60,734 bases of DNA. Origin: Micromonospora sp. KC723. GTDB lineage: Bacteria; Actinomycetota; Actinomycetes; Mycobacteriales; Micromonosporaceae. Position numbers and translations under genes: made by a program. Shown piece by piece: positions 16,246-25,121 of this stretch. The first letter of the stretch is position 1. The number at the start of each line of letters is the position of its first letter. The stretch is from the NCBI RefSeq assembly GCF_004348595.1, contig NZ_SMKD01000019.1, positions 1 to 60,734 of the forward strand, given 5' to 3'. The notes under the pieces are model-generated. The model did not search any database, was not told where the DNA came from, and saw only the letters and a list, made by a program, of their open reading frames with translations.

Positions 16246-17730
16246 ATGAACTCCGAGAAACCGTACGACGCCATCGTGGTAGGCGGCGGACCCGCCGGCA
16301 GCACCGTCGCCACCCTGGTCGCCAAACGCGGGCACCGGGTGCTGTTGCTGGAGAAGGAGACGTTCCCGCGGTACCAGATCGGCGAGTCGCTCCTGCCGGC
16401 GACCGTGCACGGCGTGGCACACCTGCTCGGTGTGGACGAAGAGTTGAAGAACGCCAACTTCACCGTCAAGCACGGCGGGACCTTCAAGTGGGGCTCCAGC
16501 GAGCGGCCGTGGACCTTCGACTTCGCCGCGTCCCGGCGAATGGCCGGTCCTACCTCGTACGCCTACCAGGTCGAGCGGATGCGCTTCGACAAGATCCTGC
16601 TCGACAACGCCCGCCGCAACGGTGTGGAGGTCCACGAGAACAGCCCGGTCACCGACGTGCTCAAGGCGCACGGGCGGGTCACCGGCGTGCGGTACACCGA
16701 CGGCAACGGCCAGTCGCACGAGGCCACCGCGCGCTACGTCGTGGACGCCTCGGGCAACACGACCCGGCTGTCGGGCAAGTCCGGCGCGCGGCGCGAGTAC
16801 TCGCCGTTCTTCCGGAACCTGGCGCTGTTCGGCTACTTCGAGGGCGGCGGCCGGCTTCCCGCGCCGAACGAGGGCAACATCTTCAGCTGCACCTTCGAGC
16901 ACGGCTGGTTCTGGTACATCCCGCTGAGCCCCACGCTGACCAGCGTCGGTGCGGTCGTCAACCAGGAGTCGGCGACCATGGTGCAGGGCGATCCCGAGGA
17001 GGCGATGCGCCGCTTCATCGCCGCCTGCCCGCAGATCGCGGAGAAGCTCGCCGACGCGACCCGGGTGACCGAGGGCCCGTACGGCCAGCTTCGGGTCCGC
17101 AAGGACTGGTCGTACTGCAACACCACCTTCTCGGCCCCCGGCATGGTGCTGGTCGGTGACGCCGCCTGCTTCGTCGACCCGGTGTTCTCCTCCGGCGTGC
17201 ATCTCGCCACCTACGGCGGGCTGCTCGCGGCCCGCTCGATCAACGCTTGCCTGGCCGGTGACGTGGACGAGAAGGAGTCGTTCGCGGAGTTCGAGCGCCG
17301 GTACCGCCGGGAGTACGGCCTGTTCTACGAGTTCCTGGTCGGCTTCTACGACATGCACCAGTCCGAGAGCTCGTACTTCTGGCAGGCCAGGAAGGTCACC
17401 AACGCTTCCGTGCCGGATCTGGAGGCGTTCGTGGAGCTGGTCGGCGGGGTCGCGAGCAACGAGCTGCTCTCGGTCGCCCAGGTGCGGAAGTCGTTCGAGG
17501 ACTCGTCACAGCAACTGTCCCAGCTGGTCGACACCAGGTCAGACGACGACGAGCACGTGATCGGCGCGGTGCCCAGCCGCATCCTGGAGCAGGGCACGGC
17601 GCTGCAGGGTCGCGCGGTCATCGGCGTCAACGCCGGTGAGGGCAGGCCGCTCGAGCCCGGCGGGCTCGGGGCGTCGCCGGACGGGCTCAGCTGGGTTCCC
17701 GACACGACTCGCACCGGAAACACCGCCTGA
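16246..17730 (+). CDS. Flavin-dependent halogenase, carrier-protein type (SgcC3-like)
   Basis: A 494-residue flavin halogenase. GGGPAGS (residues 13-19) binds FAD, WFWYIP (221-226) is the WxWxIP halogenase signature, and Lys75 in NFTVKHGGTF fits the catalytic Lys that forms hypohalous acid or lysine haloamine. GDAACFVDPVFSSGVHL lies near residue 305. The long C-terminal region and VKHG segment are like enzymes that chlorinate tyrosyl groups tethered to carrier proteins (SgcC3 in C-1027). With the beta-tyrosine genes downstream, the inferred product is 3-chloro-beta-tyrosyl-S-PCP. The ATG at 16246 has GAGGTG seven bases upstream. No flavin reductase lies in the window; FADH2 must come from elsewhere. 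Confidence 0.93.
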   Translation: MNSEKPYDAIVVGGGPAGSTVATLVAKRGHRVLLLEKETFPRYQIGESLLPATVHGVAHLLGVDEELKNANFTVKHGGTFKWGSSERPWTFDFAASRRMAGPTSYAYQVERMRFDKILLDNARRNGVEVHENSPVTDVLKAHGRVTGVRYTDGNGQSHEATARYVVDASGNTTRLSGKSGARREYSPFFRNLALFGYFEGGGRLPAPNEGNIFSCTFEHGWFWYIPLSPTLTSVGAVVNQESATMVQGDPEEAMRRFIAACPQIAEKLADATRVTEGPYGQLRVRKDWSYCNTTFSAPGMVLVGDAACFVDPVFSSGVHLATYGGLLAARSINACLAGDVDEKESFAEFERRYRREYGLFYEFLVGFYDMHQSESSYFWQARKVTNASVPDLEAFVELVGGVASNELLSVAQVRKSFEDSSQQLSQLVDTRSDDDEHVIGAVPSRILEQGTALQGRAVIGVNAGEGRPLEPGGLGASPDGLSWVPDTTRTGNTA

Positions 17731-18265
17731 GCTTGGCTCCGAACTGGGTCCACCATGGAGGGCCGCAGCCGGCGTCGTGGCGGCCGGCGCGCGGCCTTCG
17801 CCGGCTTGACCCCACAGCCGACAGCAGCACCGGCCGATGAGCGCCAGCCGGGGATGCGGCCTCAGCCCGACCCCAGCCACCCCGGCCCGCCTCGGGATCA
17901 CTGGGCGCGCGAGGGCGTGAGGCGGGCGGTTGCCCTAGCCGCCCACCCGGTCACCGAACACGGGCCCCGGTGCGTCCGACAAGAGCGCACATTGGAAGAG
18001 GCGGCCGGCGGGTCCACCAGGAAAGAATGCGATGGATATTTGTGAGCCGTTCCTGTCGCGGAAGCATTGTGCGTCCCAGACACGTGACGGTCGGTCGCAG
18101 CAACCGGACGCTGGTGGGAGCAGGCAGAGCACGGCTCGGTTCGCCATCGCGAGCAACTGTGGCACCCGACGGTCGCTTGCGGGCACAAAAACCTGACGGG
18201 CAGTACGTCCGTATCCGCGGTGTGACGGTTCGTCCAAGACTTCGGAGATGGAAGGTACGCCCCAG
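17731..18265. other. Intergenic region before the acyltransferase
   Basis: 535 bp with no credible gene; one plus-strand frame (17755-18045) lacks an SD and has biased composition. GGGCGG (17924-17929) and CCGCCC (17939-17944) form a weak hairpin. CACGTG occurs at 18081-18086, and the last ~200 bp are less GC-rich, consistent with a promoter for the acyltransferase. Confidence 0.4.
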
Positions 18266-19465
18266 ATGGTTGATCTGTCGCACCGTGACGAGGCACCGTC
18301 ACGCGTCGAGCCTCGGCCTGTTCAACTGCGGTCGCTGACGGGACTGCGGTTCGTCGCCGCGTTCATGGTATTTGCCTTCCACAGCACGTACCTGGGCATG
18401 TACCCGCCCGGCGTGCAGCGCGTCATGGAAGCGATCCTGTGGCAGGGGGGCTGGTCGGGCGTCAGCTTCTTCTTCGTGCTGAGCGGCTTCGTGCTGACCT
18501 GGTCGGCGCGGCCCACCGACACCCCGCGGGCGTTCTGGCGGCGACGTTTCTTCAAGCTCTACCCCAACCACGTGATCACCTTCATCGCCGCCGCCATCCT
18601 GCTCGCCACGGTGGCGCGCGTCGCCTTCAACGGACGAGACGCGTTCCTGAACCTGCTGCTGATCCAGTCGTGGTTCCCGCAACTGGACACCAGGGGCAGC
18701 TTCAACAGCGTGTCCTGGTCGCTTTCCTGCGAGGCGCTGTTCTACCTGTCGTTTCCGTTCCTGCTGCGCTGGATCGATCGCATCCGGCCCGAGCGCCTCT
18801 GGACCTGGTTGGGCGGCATGGTGGCAGCCATCGCCGTCGTCCCGCTCCTGTCCAGCGCCCTGCCGCAGAACCCCCTGTTTCCCTTCGCACGCGTGACCGA
18901 GCTGGAGTTCTGGATCATCTACCAGTTCCCCCCGACGCGCATGCTGGACTTCGTCGTCGGCATCCTGCTGGCCCGAATCGTCCTGACCGGACGCAAGCTC
19001 CCGGTCAGCCGGGGCGCCGCGGCGACGCTGGTCGTCGCCGCGTACGCCGTGTCACCACTTCTCCCGCCGGCCTTCAGCCTCGTGGCGGTCATGGTCCTCC
19101 CGCTCGGGCTGCTCATCGCCGCGGCCGCCAAGGCCGACGCGGAAGCCAGACCTAGCTGGATGTCCAGCCGAATCATGGTCTGGCTCGGCGACGTGTCCTT
19201 CGCTTTCTACATGTGGCACGCCCTGATCCTGTTCTACGTTCATCCATGGTTGTTCGGTCCCGCCTCGAACGCCGCGACCGCCCTCGCCGAGATCGCGCTG
19301 CTGTTCGAGGTCATCCTGGTGGTCTCGTGGTTGCAGTTCTCCAGGATCGAGCGCCCGATGATGCGCCGCTTCGCCGTTTCCCGACGCGACCGGCCCCAGG
19401 TGCCCGCGGTCGCCGCCGTCACGCCGGTTCACCCGGACGACCGAGCCGACGCCCGCGAGGGATGA
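18266..19465 (+). CDS. Membrane acyltransferase, acyltransferase-3 (OafA/NodX) family
   Basis: About 399 residues with 10 or so membrane helices. LRSLTGLRFVAAFMVFAFH opens the family with the conserved R-x10-H region, FFFVLSGFVLTW is the second hallmark, and WSLSCEALFYL the third. The C-terminus is cytosolic and Pro/Val-rich. Members transfer acetyl or longer acyl groups to sugars or natural products at the membrane. The ATG at 18266 is preferred because GGAAGG stands ten bases upstream; the ATG at 18248 directly abuts a GGAG. Lying between halogenase and aminomutase genes, it may acylate or release the pathway product. It ends in a bidirectional terminator. Confidence 0.88.
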   Translation: MVDLSHRDEAPSRVEPRPVQLRSLTGLRFVAAFMVFAFHSTYLGMYPPGVQRVMEAILWQGGWSGVSFFFVLSGFVLTWSARPTDTPRAFWRRRFFKLYPNHVITFIAAAILLATVARVAFNGRDAFLNLLLIQSWFPQLDTRGSFNSVSWSLSCEALFYLSFPFLLRWIDRIRPERLWTWLGGMVAAIAVVPLLSSALPQNPLFPFARVTELEFWIIYQFPPTRMLDFVVGILLARIVLTGRKLPVSRGAAATLVVAAYAVSPLLPPAFSLVAVMVLPLGLLIAAAAKADAEARPSWMSSRIMVWLGDVSFAFYMWHALILFYVHPWLFGPASNAATALAEIALLFEVILVVSWLQFSRIERPMMRRFAVSRRDRPQVPAVAAVTPVHPDDRADAREG

Positions 19466-19568
19466 GTGGTCAGGTGTTTCCGGTGGCTGCGGTCGGATCG
19501 CGGGTCCGATCCCGACGATGAAGGCTCCGGCGGGCCCGGCCGAGCCGGATTCGGCCGGAGCCAGCCGT

Positions 19569-19604
19569 GCGCGGGTCCCGGCCGTCGAAGGTCGGGACCC
19601 GCGC
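19569..19604. terminator. Bidirectional terminator between acyltransferase and aminomutase
   Basis: A perfect 12-bp stem, GCGCGGGTCCCG (19569-19580) and CGGGACCCGCGC (19593-19604), with a 12-nt loop. It sits in the 236-bp gap between two convergent genes and so should stop transcription from both the tailoring and the NRPS transcripts. Confidence 0.8.
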
Positions 19605-19701
19605 GTCCGGTCGCCCTGCGGGACGGTGTCGGCGCCGCTGACCCCGGCGCCGGCGGACTGGCAGAGGCGGAGCCTGGGCTAGCGGTACGGGGCCGGCGAC
19701 G

Positions 19702-21318
19702 TCAGCGGAGCTGAATGCCACCGGCGGTGACCGCATCGACGAGCCCGCCGCTGGCCAGCGTCTCGGCGAGGGTGGTGATGTCGTCGGCCATGTAGCGGTC
19801 GTGGTCCAGGGTGGGCACGAACGACCGCACGTACTCGTAGGCCAGCCGCGAGGACGGGCTGAGCCGGTCGGCGCAGGCGTGCAGGTCGACCGCCTGCGCC
19901 GCGGCGAGCAGCTCCACGGCCAGGATGACCGTGTTGTTCTGCAGCACACGGCGCGCGTTGCGGGCCGAGATCAGGCCCATGCTGACCACGTCCTGGTTGT
20001 CACCGTTGGACGGGACGCTCTGGGTGCTGGCCGGGGCGATCGTCCTGTTCTCGGCCACCAGGGCGGTGGCCGGGTACTGCGCCCCGGCGAAGCCGCTGTT
20101 GAGGCCGGGTTCGGCGGCCACCAGGAACTCCGGCAGCCCGTCGCTGAGGTGCCGGTTGAGCAACCGGTTGGTGCGCCGTTCGGAGAACACCCCGAGCTGG
20201 GTCAGGGCGATGGTGACGAAGTCCATGGCGAACGCGACCGGCTGGCCGTGGAAGTTCGCACCGTGGAAGACCTCCTGGCCCTCGAAGAACAGCGGGTTGT
20301 CGTTGGAGGAGTTCAGCTCGGTGCGCAGCGTACGCTCGGCGTGGTACAGCGTGTCGCGTACGGCGCCGACGACCTGCGGAATCGCGCGCAGCGTGTACGC
20401 CTTCTGCATGTAGACCTCGGTCCGGGCGACGTTGCCGTTGCCGCCGGTGTCGTGGCGCTGCTGCTGCGCCTGCTCGCGCAGGTCGGCGTGCCCCACGGCG
20501 AGGCCGGTGTCGCGCATCAGCGCCCGCATGTTGGCGGCCGTGTCGATCTGGCCCTGGTGCGGCCGGGCGATGTCGTGGCCCTCGGGCAGGAACGGGCTGG
20601 TCGACCCACGCATCGTCTCGACCACCAGGGCCGCGATGATCTCGGCCTGCCGGACCTGGTCGAGCCCTCGACCGACGACGAGCGCGCCGAGGCCGGTCAT
20701 CGCCGAGGTGCCGTTGATGAGGGCGAGCCCTTCCTTGAACCGCAGCCGCAGCGGCTCGATGCCCAGCTCGCGGAGTACCTCACCGGTGGGGACCCGCATG
20801 CCGTCGCGCAACACGTACCCCTCGCCGATCAGCGTGACGGCGATGTGGGACAGCGGGGCCAGGTCGCCGCTCGCGCCGAGTGAGCCGATCTCGGGGATCA
20901 TCGGCGTGATGCCGGAGTTGAGGTACAGCGCGAGCCGTTCCAGCAGCTCGGGGCGCACCGCCGAGTAGCCCTTCGCCAGGGCGTTGAGCCGGGCCGCGAC
21001 GATGGCCCGGGCCTCGGCCTCGCCGAAGTGCGGGCCGACGCCGGCGCAGTGGCTGCGCACCAGGTTGGTCTGCAGCTCGGTCTCCTTGGCGGCGTCGACC
21101 TGCATGTAGACCATCTCGCCGTAACCGGTGGTGACCCCGTAGATCGGGGTGTTCTGCCGCGCGATGTCCTCGAACAGCCTGCGGCTCGCGGCCGCCTTGG
21201 CCAGGGCCTGCGGGGCGACGACACACGGCATCCGGTCCTCGGCGACCCGGCGGATGGTCCCGAGGTCCAGCGATTCACCGTCGAAGGCTACGGCTATAGC
21301 TTGTGCAAGCGTGGTCAC
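19702..21318 (-). CDS. MIO-type tyrosine 2,3-aminomutase (SgcC4-like)
   Basis: A 538-residue member of the histidine/phenylalanine ammonia-lyase family. Ala149-Ser150-Gly151 in IGSLGASGDLAPLSH form the MIO cofactor, and Tyr60 in PIYGVTTGYG is the catalytic base. The stretch TGYGEMVYMQVDAAKETELQ and the length match SgcC4 of C-1027 (about 539 aa, MIO at 152-154, Tyr63, recalled) rather than HutH, which has TGFG and is shorter. The reaction is L-tyrosine to beta-tyrosine. GTG at 21318, AGGTG seven bases before. It is the last gene of the minus-strand NRPS operon, 188 bp after the NRPS stop. Stereochemistry (R or S) cannot be read. Confidence 0.93.
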   Translation of the reverse strand: MTTLAQAIAVAFDGESLDLGTIRRVAEDRMPCVVAPQALAKAAASRRLFEDIARQNTPIYGVTTGYGEMVYMQVDAAKETELQTNLVRSHCAGVGPHFGEAEARAIVAARLNALAKGYSAVRPELLERLALYLNSGITPMIPEIGSLGASGDLAPLSHIAVTLIGEGYVLRDGMRVPTGEVLRELGIEPLRLRFKEGLALINGTSAMTGLGALVVGRGLDQVRQAEIIAALVVETMRGSTSPFLPEGHDIARPHQGQIDTAANMRALMRDTGLAVGHADLREQAQQQRHDTGGNGNVARTEVYMQKAYTLRAIPQVVGAVRDTLYHAERTLRTELNSSNDNPLFFEGQEVFHGANFHGQPVAFAMDFVTIALTQLGVFSERRTNRLLNRHLSDGLPEFLVAAEPGLNSGFAGAQYPATALVAENRTIAPASTQSVPSNGDNQDVVSMGLISARNARRVLQNNTVILAVELLAAAQAVDLHACADRLSPSSRLAYEYVRSFVPTLDHDRYMADDITTLAETLASGGLVDAVTAGGIQLR

Positions 21319-21506
21319 TGTTGGTCACCTCATCATGAAGGGTTTGGGGACGGCTGAAGATGGGGGAGGCGGTCGGAGGCTTCTCGGGACGGTGCGCGGT
21401 TCGCCCGCCCGGACGGTGCGACGCCGCGCCGCGGAGGGCCGCATCGGAGCACGCGGGCGGGCGCGCCCGGTCAGGTCGGGTTCGCCACCGACCTCCGCGG
21501 GGCCCG

Positions 21507-24500
21507 TCACGGCGGGTGCCGGTCGGGTGTCGCGGCCAGGGCGGCGTCGATGGCGGCCGCCAGGTCGGTCAGAGTCGGGTTGACGGCCAGGTCCCACAGG
21601 GCGACGCCGACCCCGAAGTGGTCGCGGATCGACGCGGCCAGCCGCGGCAGCAGGAGCGAATGCCCGCCGAGGCCGACGAAGGTGTCCTCCCCCATCACCT
21701 CGTGGCAGCCGAGCAGCCGGCGCCAGACCGCGCCAAGCACGACCTCGGTGGTGCTTGGCGGACGGCGCTCGGCGCGGTCCGCGACCTCGGTGGGCTTCGG
21801 CAGGCGGCGCCGATCGACCTTCCCGCCCGGCGTGCGCGGAAGGCTGTCGACGGTCCGGAACGACAGCGGCAGCTTGACCCGGCCGAACCGGCGCCGCAGG
21901 TGCGTACGCCACACGTTCGCGGTCGCCGGCGGCGCGCCCGGTACCGTCCGGGGGACCACGTAGGCCACCATCCGGGTGACCAGGCCCTCCTGGTCACTGA
22001 GTGGCAGCACCGCGCAGCCGGCGACCGACTCGTGCTCGGCCAGGGCGGCCTCGATGTCGTCCAGCTCCAGTCGCCGGCCGAAGAACTTGATCTGCAGGTC
22101 CGTGCGGCCGCGGAACTCCAGCGCGCCGTCCCACCGCCGCCGGGCGCGGTCTCCGGTGCGGTAGTACGGACCGGGCCCGATGCCGAATCCGTCAGGCGAC
22201 AGCTCGTCGGGGAACAGGTGCGGCGGCCGGGCCTCGACACCGACGTAGCCGGGGGTCACGAAGGGGCTGCGGATGACCAGGTCGCCAGTCACCCCGGCCG
22301 GGCACGGCCGGCCCGCCTCATCCAGGACAACCACGTGCCGCCCCGGGATGGACCGCCCGATCGGCACCGTGCCGACCACGTCGCCGGTAACCTCGTGCCA
22401 GGTGGCCAGGATCGTCTCGGTAGGCCCGTAGAGGTTCACCAGCCGGATCGACGGCAGAAGCGCCCGCAGGTGGTTGGCGAGCGCACCGGGCAACGGTTCG
22501 CCGGCCAGCAGCAGCACCCGCAGGTGCGGCAACGCGGCGCCGGCTGTCAGCACCCGGCGGATCTCCCGGGCGAAGCTCGGCACCGTCTGGAACACGGTGA
22601 CCCGCTCGGCGGCGAGCCAGGCGACCATCTTGTCCGGATTGCCGCGGATGCCCTCGGGTACGGGGCAGAGGGTGGCGCCGGCGGTGAGGGCGGCGAACAC
22701 CTCCATGAGGCTCGCGTCGTACCCCGGCGCCGACCACTGTGCGACGCGGCTGTCCGGACCGATGCCGAACTCGCCGGCGAACCATCGGGTGAACTGGGCC
22801 AACGCGGCGTGGGACTGCACGATGCCCTTCGGCACACCGGTAGAGCCGGAGGTGTAGGCGACGTAGGCCGGCGCGGCGGGGTCGATGGCGGGCCGCAAGG
22901 CTGGGCCCGTCCCGTCCCCGCGCACGTCGGCAAGGTCGAGGACCGTGCCGCCGCACTCGTCGCGGTACCACGCCGCGAACCCGTCGTCGGCGGTCCCGTC
23001 CACGCCGGCCGGGGCGGTGCTGACGAGCAGGCACAGGGGCCGCAGCCCTCCCAGCACGGCACGGTCACGCTCACCGGAGTCGTCGGCGCCGAGGCAGACC
23101 AGGTACGCGCCGGTCTGCAGCACGGCGAGCGCGGCTACGGCGAACGAGGGGCTCGGGGTGATCCGCACCGCGACCGCCACGCCGTCGAGCCGGTCGGCAC
23201 CGGCGACCTTCCGCAGCACCGCCGCTGCCGCACCGGCGCGCTGCCAGAGTTCACGGTACGTCACCGCCGCCGACGACCAGGCCACGGCGGGTGCGTCCGG
23301 GCTGCGACGGGCGAGCCCGGCGACGATGTCGTGTACCGGCGTGACGGCGCCGTCCTCGACCCGGTCGGCGTCGCGGACCGCGGCCAGCAGCTCGTCGTGC
23401 CGCTCCAGCGGGATCGTGTCGATCGGGTCGTCGAGCCGCTCCGTGGCGGCCTCGACGAAGGTGCGCAGCTGCGCGGCGATGCGCGCCGCGGAGGCATGGT
23501 CGAACATGTCGGTGCGGTACCGCACCGAGCCGGCCACAGACGGCTCGCACCGGTGGATCCGCAGGGACAGGTCGGCCTGCACGGTGGCGTTGTCCAGCGG
23601 GACGGGCAGCCCTCGCGCGCTGCCCAGGTCGAGCGGCGCCTCCGGCCCGTCATGGCAGACGAAGACCGCGTCGTACAACGGAGGGCGGCGCGGGTCGCGG
23701 TCCGCGCCGGCCAGCCGCACGACGTGGTCGAACGGCAGCATGCGGTACCGCAGTCCCTCGTGCACCTGTCGCTGCACAGTCTCCAGCAGCTGCCGGAACG
23801 TCGGCACGTCCCGGAACTCGACGGCGACCACCATCGGGTTGTCGAACGGGCCGATCGCGGCGCGGGTGGCCTCGGTGCGGGTCGTGGCCGGCATGGCGAT
23901 CGCGACCCGGGCGGAGCGGTCGTAGCGGTGCAGCAGCGCGTGGAAGGCGGCGAGGAACACGACCCGCCGGTCAACACCGACGGCGGTGGCCGCCCGGGTC
24001 ACCCGCCCGGCGACCTCCGGCGGCCAGTCGAAGCGCGCGCCCCCGCTCCGCGGTGCCGGGCCCTGCGGACGGCCACGGTCCACGGGCAGGTCCAGCGGGC
24101 CGGCGGCCGGATCGAGCGCGGACACCCAGTCCGGTGTCCGCTGCCCGGCCGATCGGACGAGGGCCTGGCGTTCGGCGGCGGCGACGGCGCGGTACTGCAC
24201 GACGTCGTCCGTGCCGTCCTGGTCCGTGCCGTCGACGGCCGCGACGTACGCCGCGGCGAGGTCCCGCGCGATGATGCCGACAGACGCCTCGTCGCAGATC
24301 ATGGCGTCGGCGACGAGGAGCAGCCGTGCGCGGGTGTCGGTGAGCACGAGCACCCTGATGCTGATCAGCCCGGTGGCCGGGTCGAACGGCGTCCCCATCC
24401 AGCCGGCCACGAGCTGATCGGCGGCCTCCTCCGAGTCGGGCCACGGCCACAGGGCTCGCGCGTCGACGACCCGCAGCGCGGCGTCGGCGTCCGGCCGGAC

Positions 24501-24734
24501 GACGGGCACCGGGCAGCCGTCGACCTCGCGGTACACGGTGCGCAAGATCTCGTGACGGCCGGACACGACGGCCCATGCCCGCCGCACCGCGGCGAGGTCC
24601 AGCGGACCGACGACGACGTACTGACGGCAGCGGTTCTGCTCGGCCGACTCCGGCACGAGCCTGTGCAGGTACCACGAGCGGTCCTGGGCGGACGACGTCA
24701 CGAGGGTCTCGTACTCGGTGCGACGGACGTTCAC
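21507..24734 (-). CDS. NRPS module C*-A-T activating a beta-aryl-beta-amino acid
   Basis: 1075 residues. Residues 1-445 are a condensation fold, but the HHxxxDG motif reads DAMICDE (143-149): both His are lost, so it is probably inactive. The A domain follows: TSGSTGVPKG (628-637), YGPTE (769-773), YRTGD (858-862), PRTPGGKVDRRRL (966-978). My alignment to PheA gives the code D673 A674 M677 Q716 L742 A744 L768 L776 A777 with Lys972; it shares several positions with the code I recall for SgcC1. The carrier domain has GLGGHSL with Ser1026. No thioesterase. GTG start with GAGGAAGG. It lies 40 bp after the PCP gene. In C-1027 the A domain is free-standing, so this fused form is unusual. Confidence 0.93.
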   Translation of the reverse strand: MNVRRTEYETLVTSSAQDRSWYLHRLVPESAEQNRCRQYVVVGPLDLAAVRRAWAVVSGRHEILRTVYREVDGCPVPVVRPDADAALRVVDARALWPWPDSEEAADQLVAGWMGTPFDPATGLISIRVLVLTDTRARLLLVADAMICDEASVGIIARDLAAAYVAAVDGTDQDGTDDVVQYRAVAAAERQALVRSAGQRTPDWVSALDPAAGPLDLPVDRGRPQGPAPRSGGARFDWPPEVAGRVTRAATAVGVDRRVVFLAAFHALLHRYDRSARVAIAMPATTRTEATRAAIGPFDNPMVVAVEFRDVPTFRQLLETVQRQVHEGLRYRMLPFDHVVRLAGADRDPRRPPLYDAVFVCHDGPEAPLDLGSARGLPVPLDNATVQADLSLRIHRCEPSVAGSVRYRTDMFDHASAARIAAQLRTFVEAATERLDDPIDTIPLERHDELLAAVRDADRVEDGAVTPVHDIVAGLARRSPDAPAVAWSSAAVTYRELWQRAGAAAAVLRKVAGADRLDGVAVAVRITPSPSFAVAALAVLQTGAYLVCLGADDSGERDRAVLGGLRPLCLLVSTAPAGVDGTADDGFAAWYRDECGGTVLDLADVRGDGTGPALRPAIDPAAPAYVAYTSGSTGVPKGIVQSHAALAQFTRWFAGEFGIGPDSRVAQWSAPGYDASLMEVFAALTAGATLCPVPEGIRGNPDKMVAWLAAERVTVFQTVPSFAREIRRVLTAGAALPHLRVLLLAGEPLPGALANHLRALLPSIRLVNLYGPTETILATWHEVTGDVVGTVPIGRSIPGRHVVVLDEAGRPCPAGVTGDLVIRSPFVTPGYVGVEARPPHLFPDELSPDGFGIGPGPYYRTGDRARRRWDGALEFRGRTDLQIKFFGRRLELDDIEAALAEHESVAGCAVLPLSDQEGLVTRMVAYVVPRTVPGAPPATANVWRTHLRRRFGRVKLPLSFRTVDSLPRTPGGKVDRRRLPKPTEVADRAERRPPSTTEVVLGAVWRRLLGCHEVMGEDTFVGLGGHSLLLPRLAASIRDHFGVGVALWDLAVNPTLTDLAAAIDAALAATPDRHPP

Positions 24735-24774
24735 GGTACCTTCCTCGCCGGCGTCGTGCCGTAGGCGGCCGGGC

Positions 24775-25038
24775 TCAGCTGCGGGCGGAGTACTTCAGGC
24801 GGACCTGCTCCTGCAGCGAGGCCAGGGTCGGGTCGTCGAACAGGTCGTCGACCTCGATGCCGACGCCCAGCTCGTCTTTGAGACGGGTGGCGATCAGCAC
24901 CGCCGAGATGGACTGGCCGCCGAGGTCGAGGAAGGTCTGTTCACTGGCGCCCGGCGGCACGCCGAGCGCCCCGCACCAGATCTGCTCGACGGTGCTGTTG
25001 ATGGCCTGGGCGACGTCCTCGGTGGTATCGCCGGACAT
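24775..25038 (-). CDS. Free-standing peptidyl carrier protein
   Basis: An 87-residue acyl/peptidyl carrier. DLGGQSI places the phosphopantetheine attachment site at Ser43; helix 2 continues as SAVLIATRLKDELGV. The ATG at 25038 was chosen because GAGGAG stands nine bases upstream and the protein then has the usual length. It is the counterpart of SgcC2, which carries beta-tyrosine during halogenation and hydroxylation. The adjacent NRPS has its own carrier domain, so this PCP may be loaded in trans or may be the donor for the condensation enzyme. No phosphopantetheinyl transferase is encoded in the window. Confidence 0.92.
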   Translation of the reverse strand: MSGDTTEDVAQAINSTVEQIWCGALGVPPGASEQTFLDLGGQSISAVLIATRLKDELGVGIEVDDLFDDPTLASLQEQVRLKYSARS

Positions 25039-25121
25039 GACGGTGCTCCTCTCGTTCGTGCGCTGAGGGATCCGGCGCTGGCGGCCGGGAGGAAACCACG
25101 GGCGGTCGGGCGGCTCGACGG

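Noticed and set aside
13751..16420. Minus-strand open frame of 889 codons opposite the SDR and monooxygenase
   Set aside because: Shadow of two recognisable plus-strand enzymes; no SD and no motifs.
17755..18045. Plus-strand frame of 96 codons between halogenase and acyltransferase
   Set aside because: Starts within an Arg/Gly-rich stretch, no SD, no conserved pattern.
19702..21318. Histidine ammonia-lyase (HutH) as the identity of the MIO enzyme
   Set aside because: The TGYGEMVYMQVD segment, 538-residue length and NRPS/halogenase context match tyrosine aminomutases; HutH normally has TGFG and sits in a histidine-degradation locus.
21360..24764. Plus-strand open frame of 1134 codons opposite the NRPS
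   Set aside because: Shadow frame produced by high GC at third positions; Arg/Gly/His-rich with no domains, while the minus strand has a full C-A-T module.
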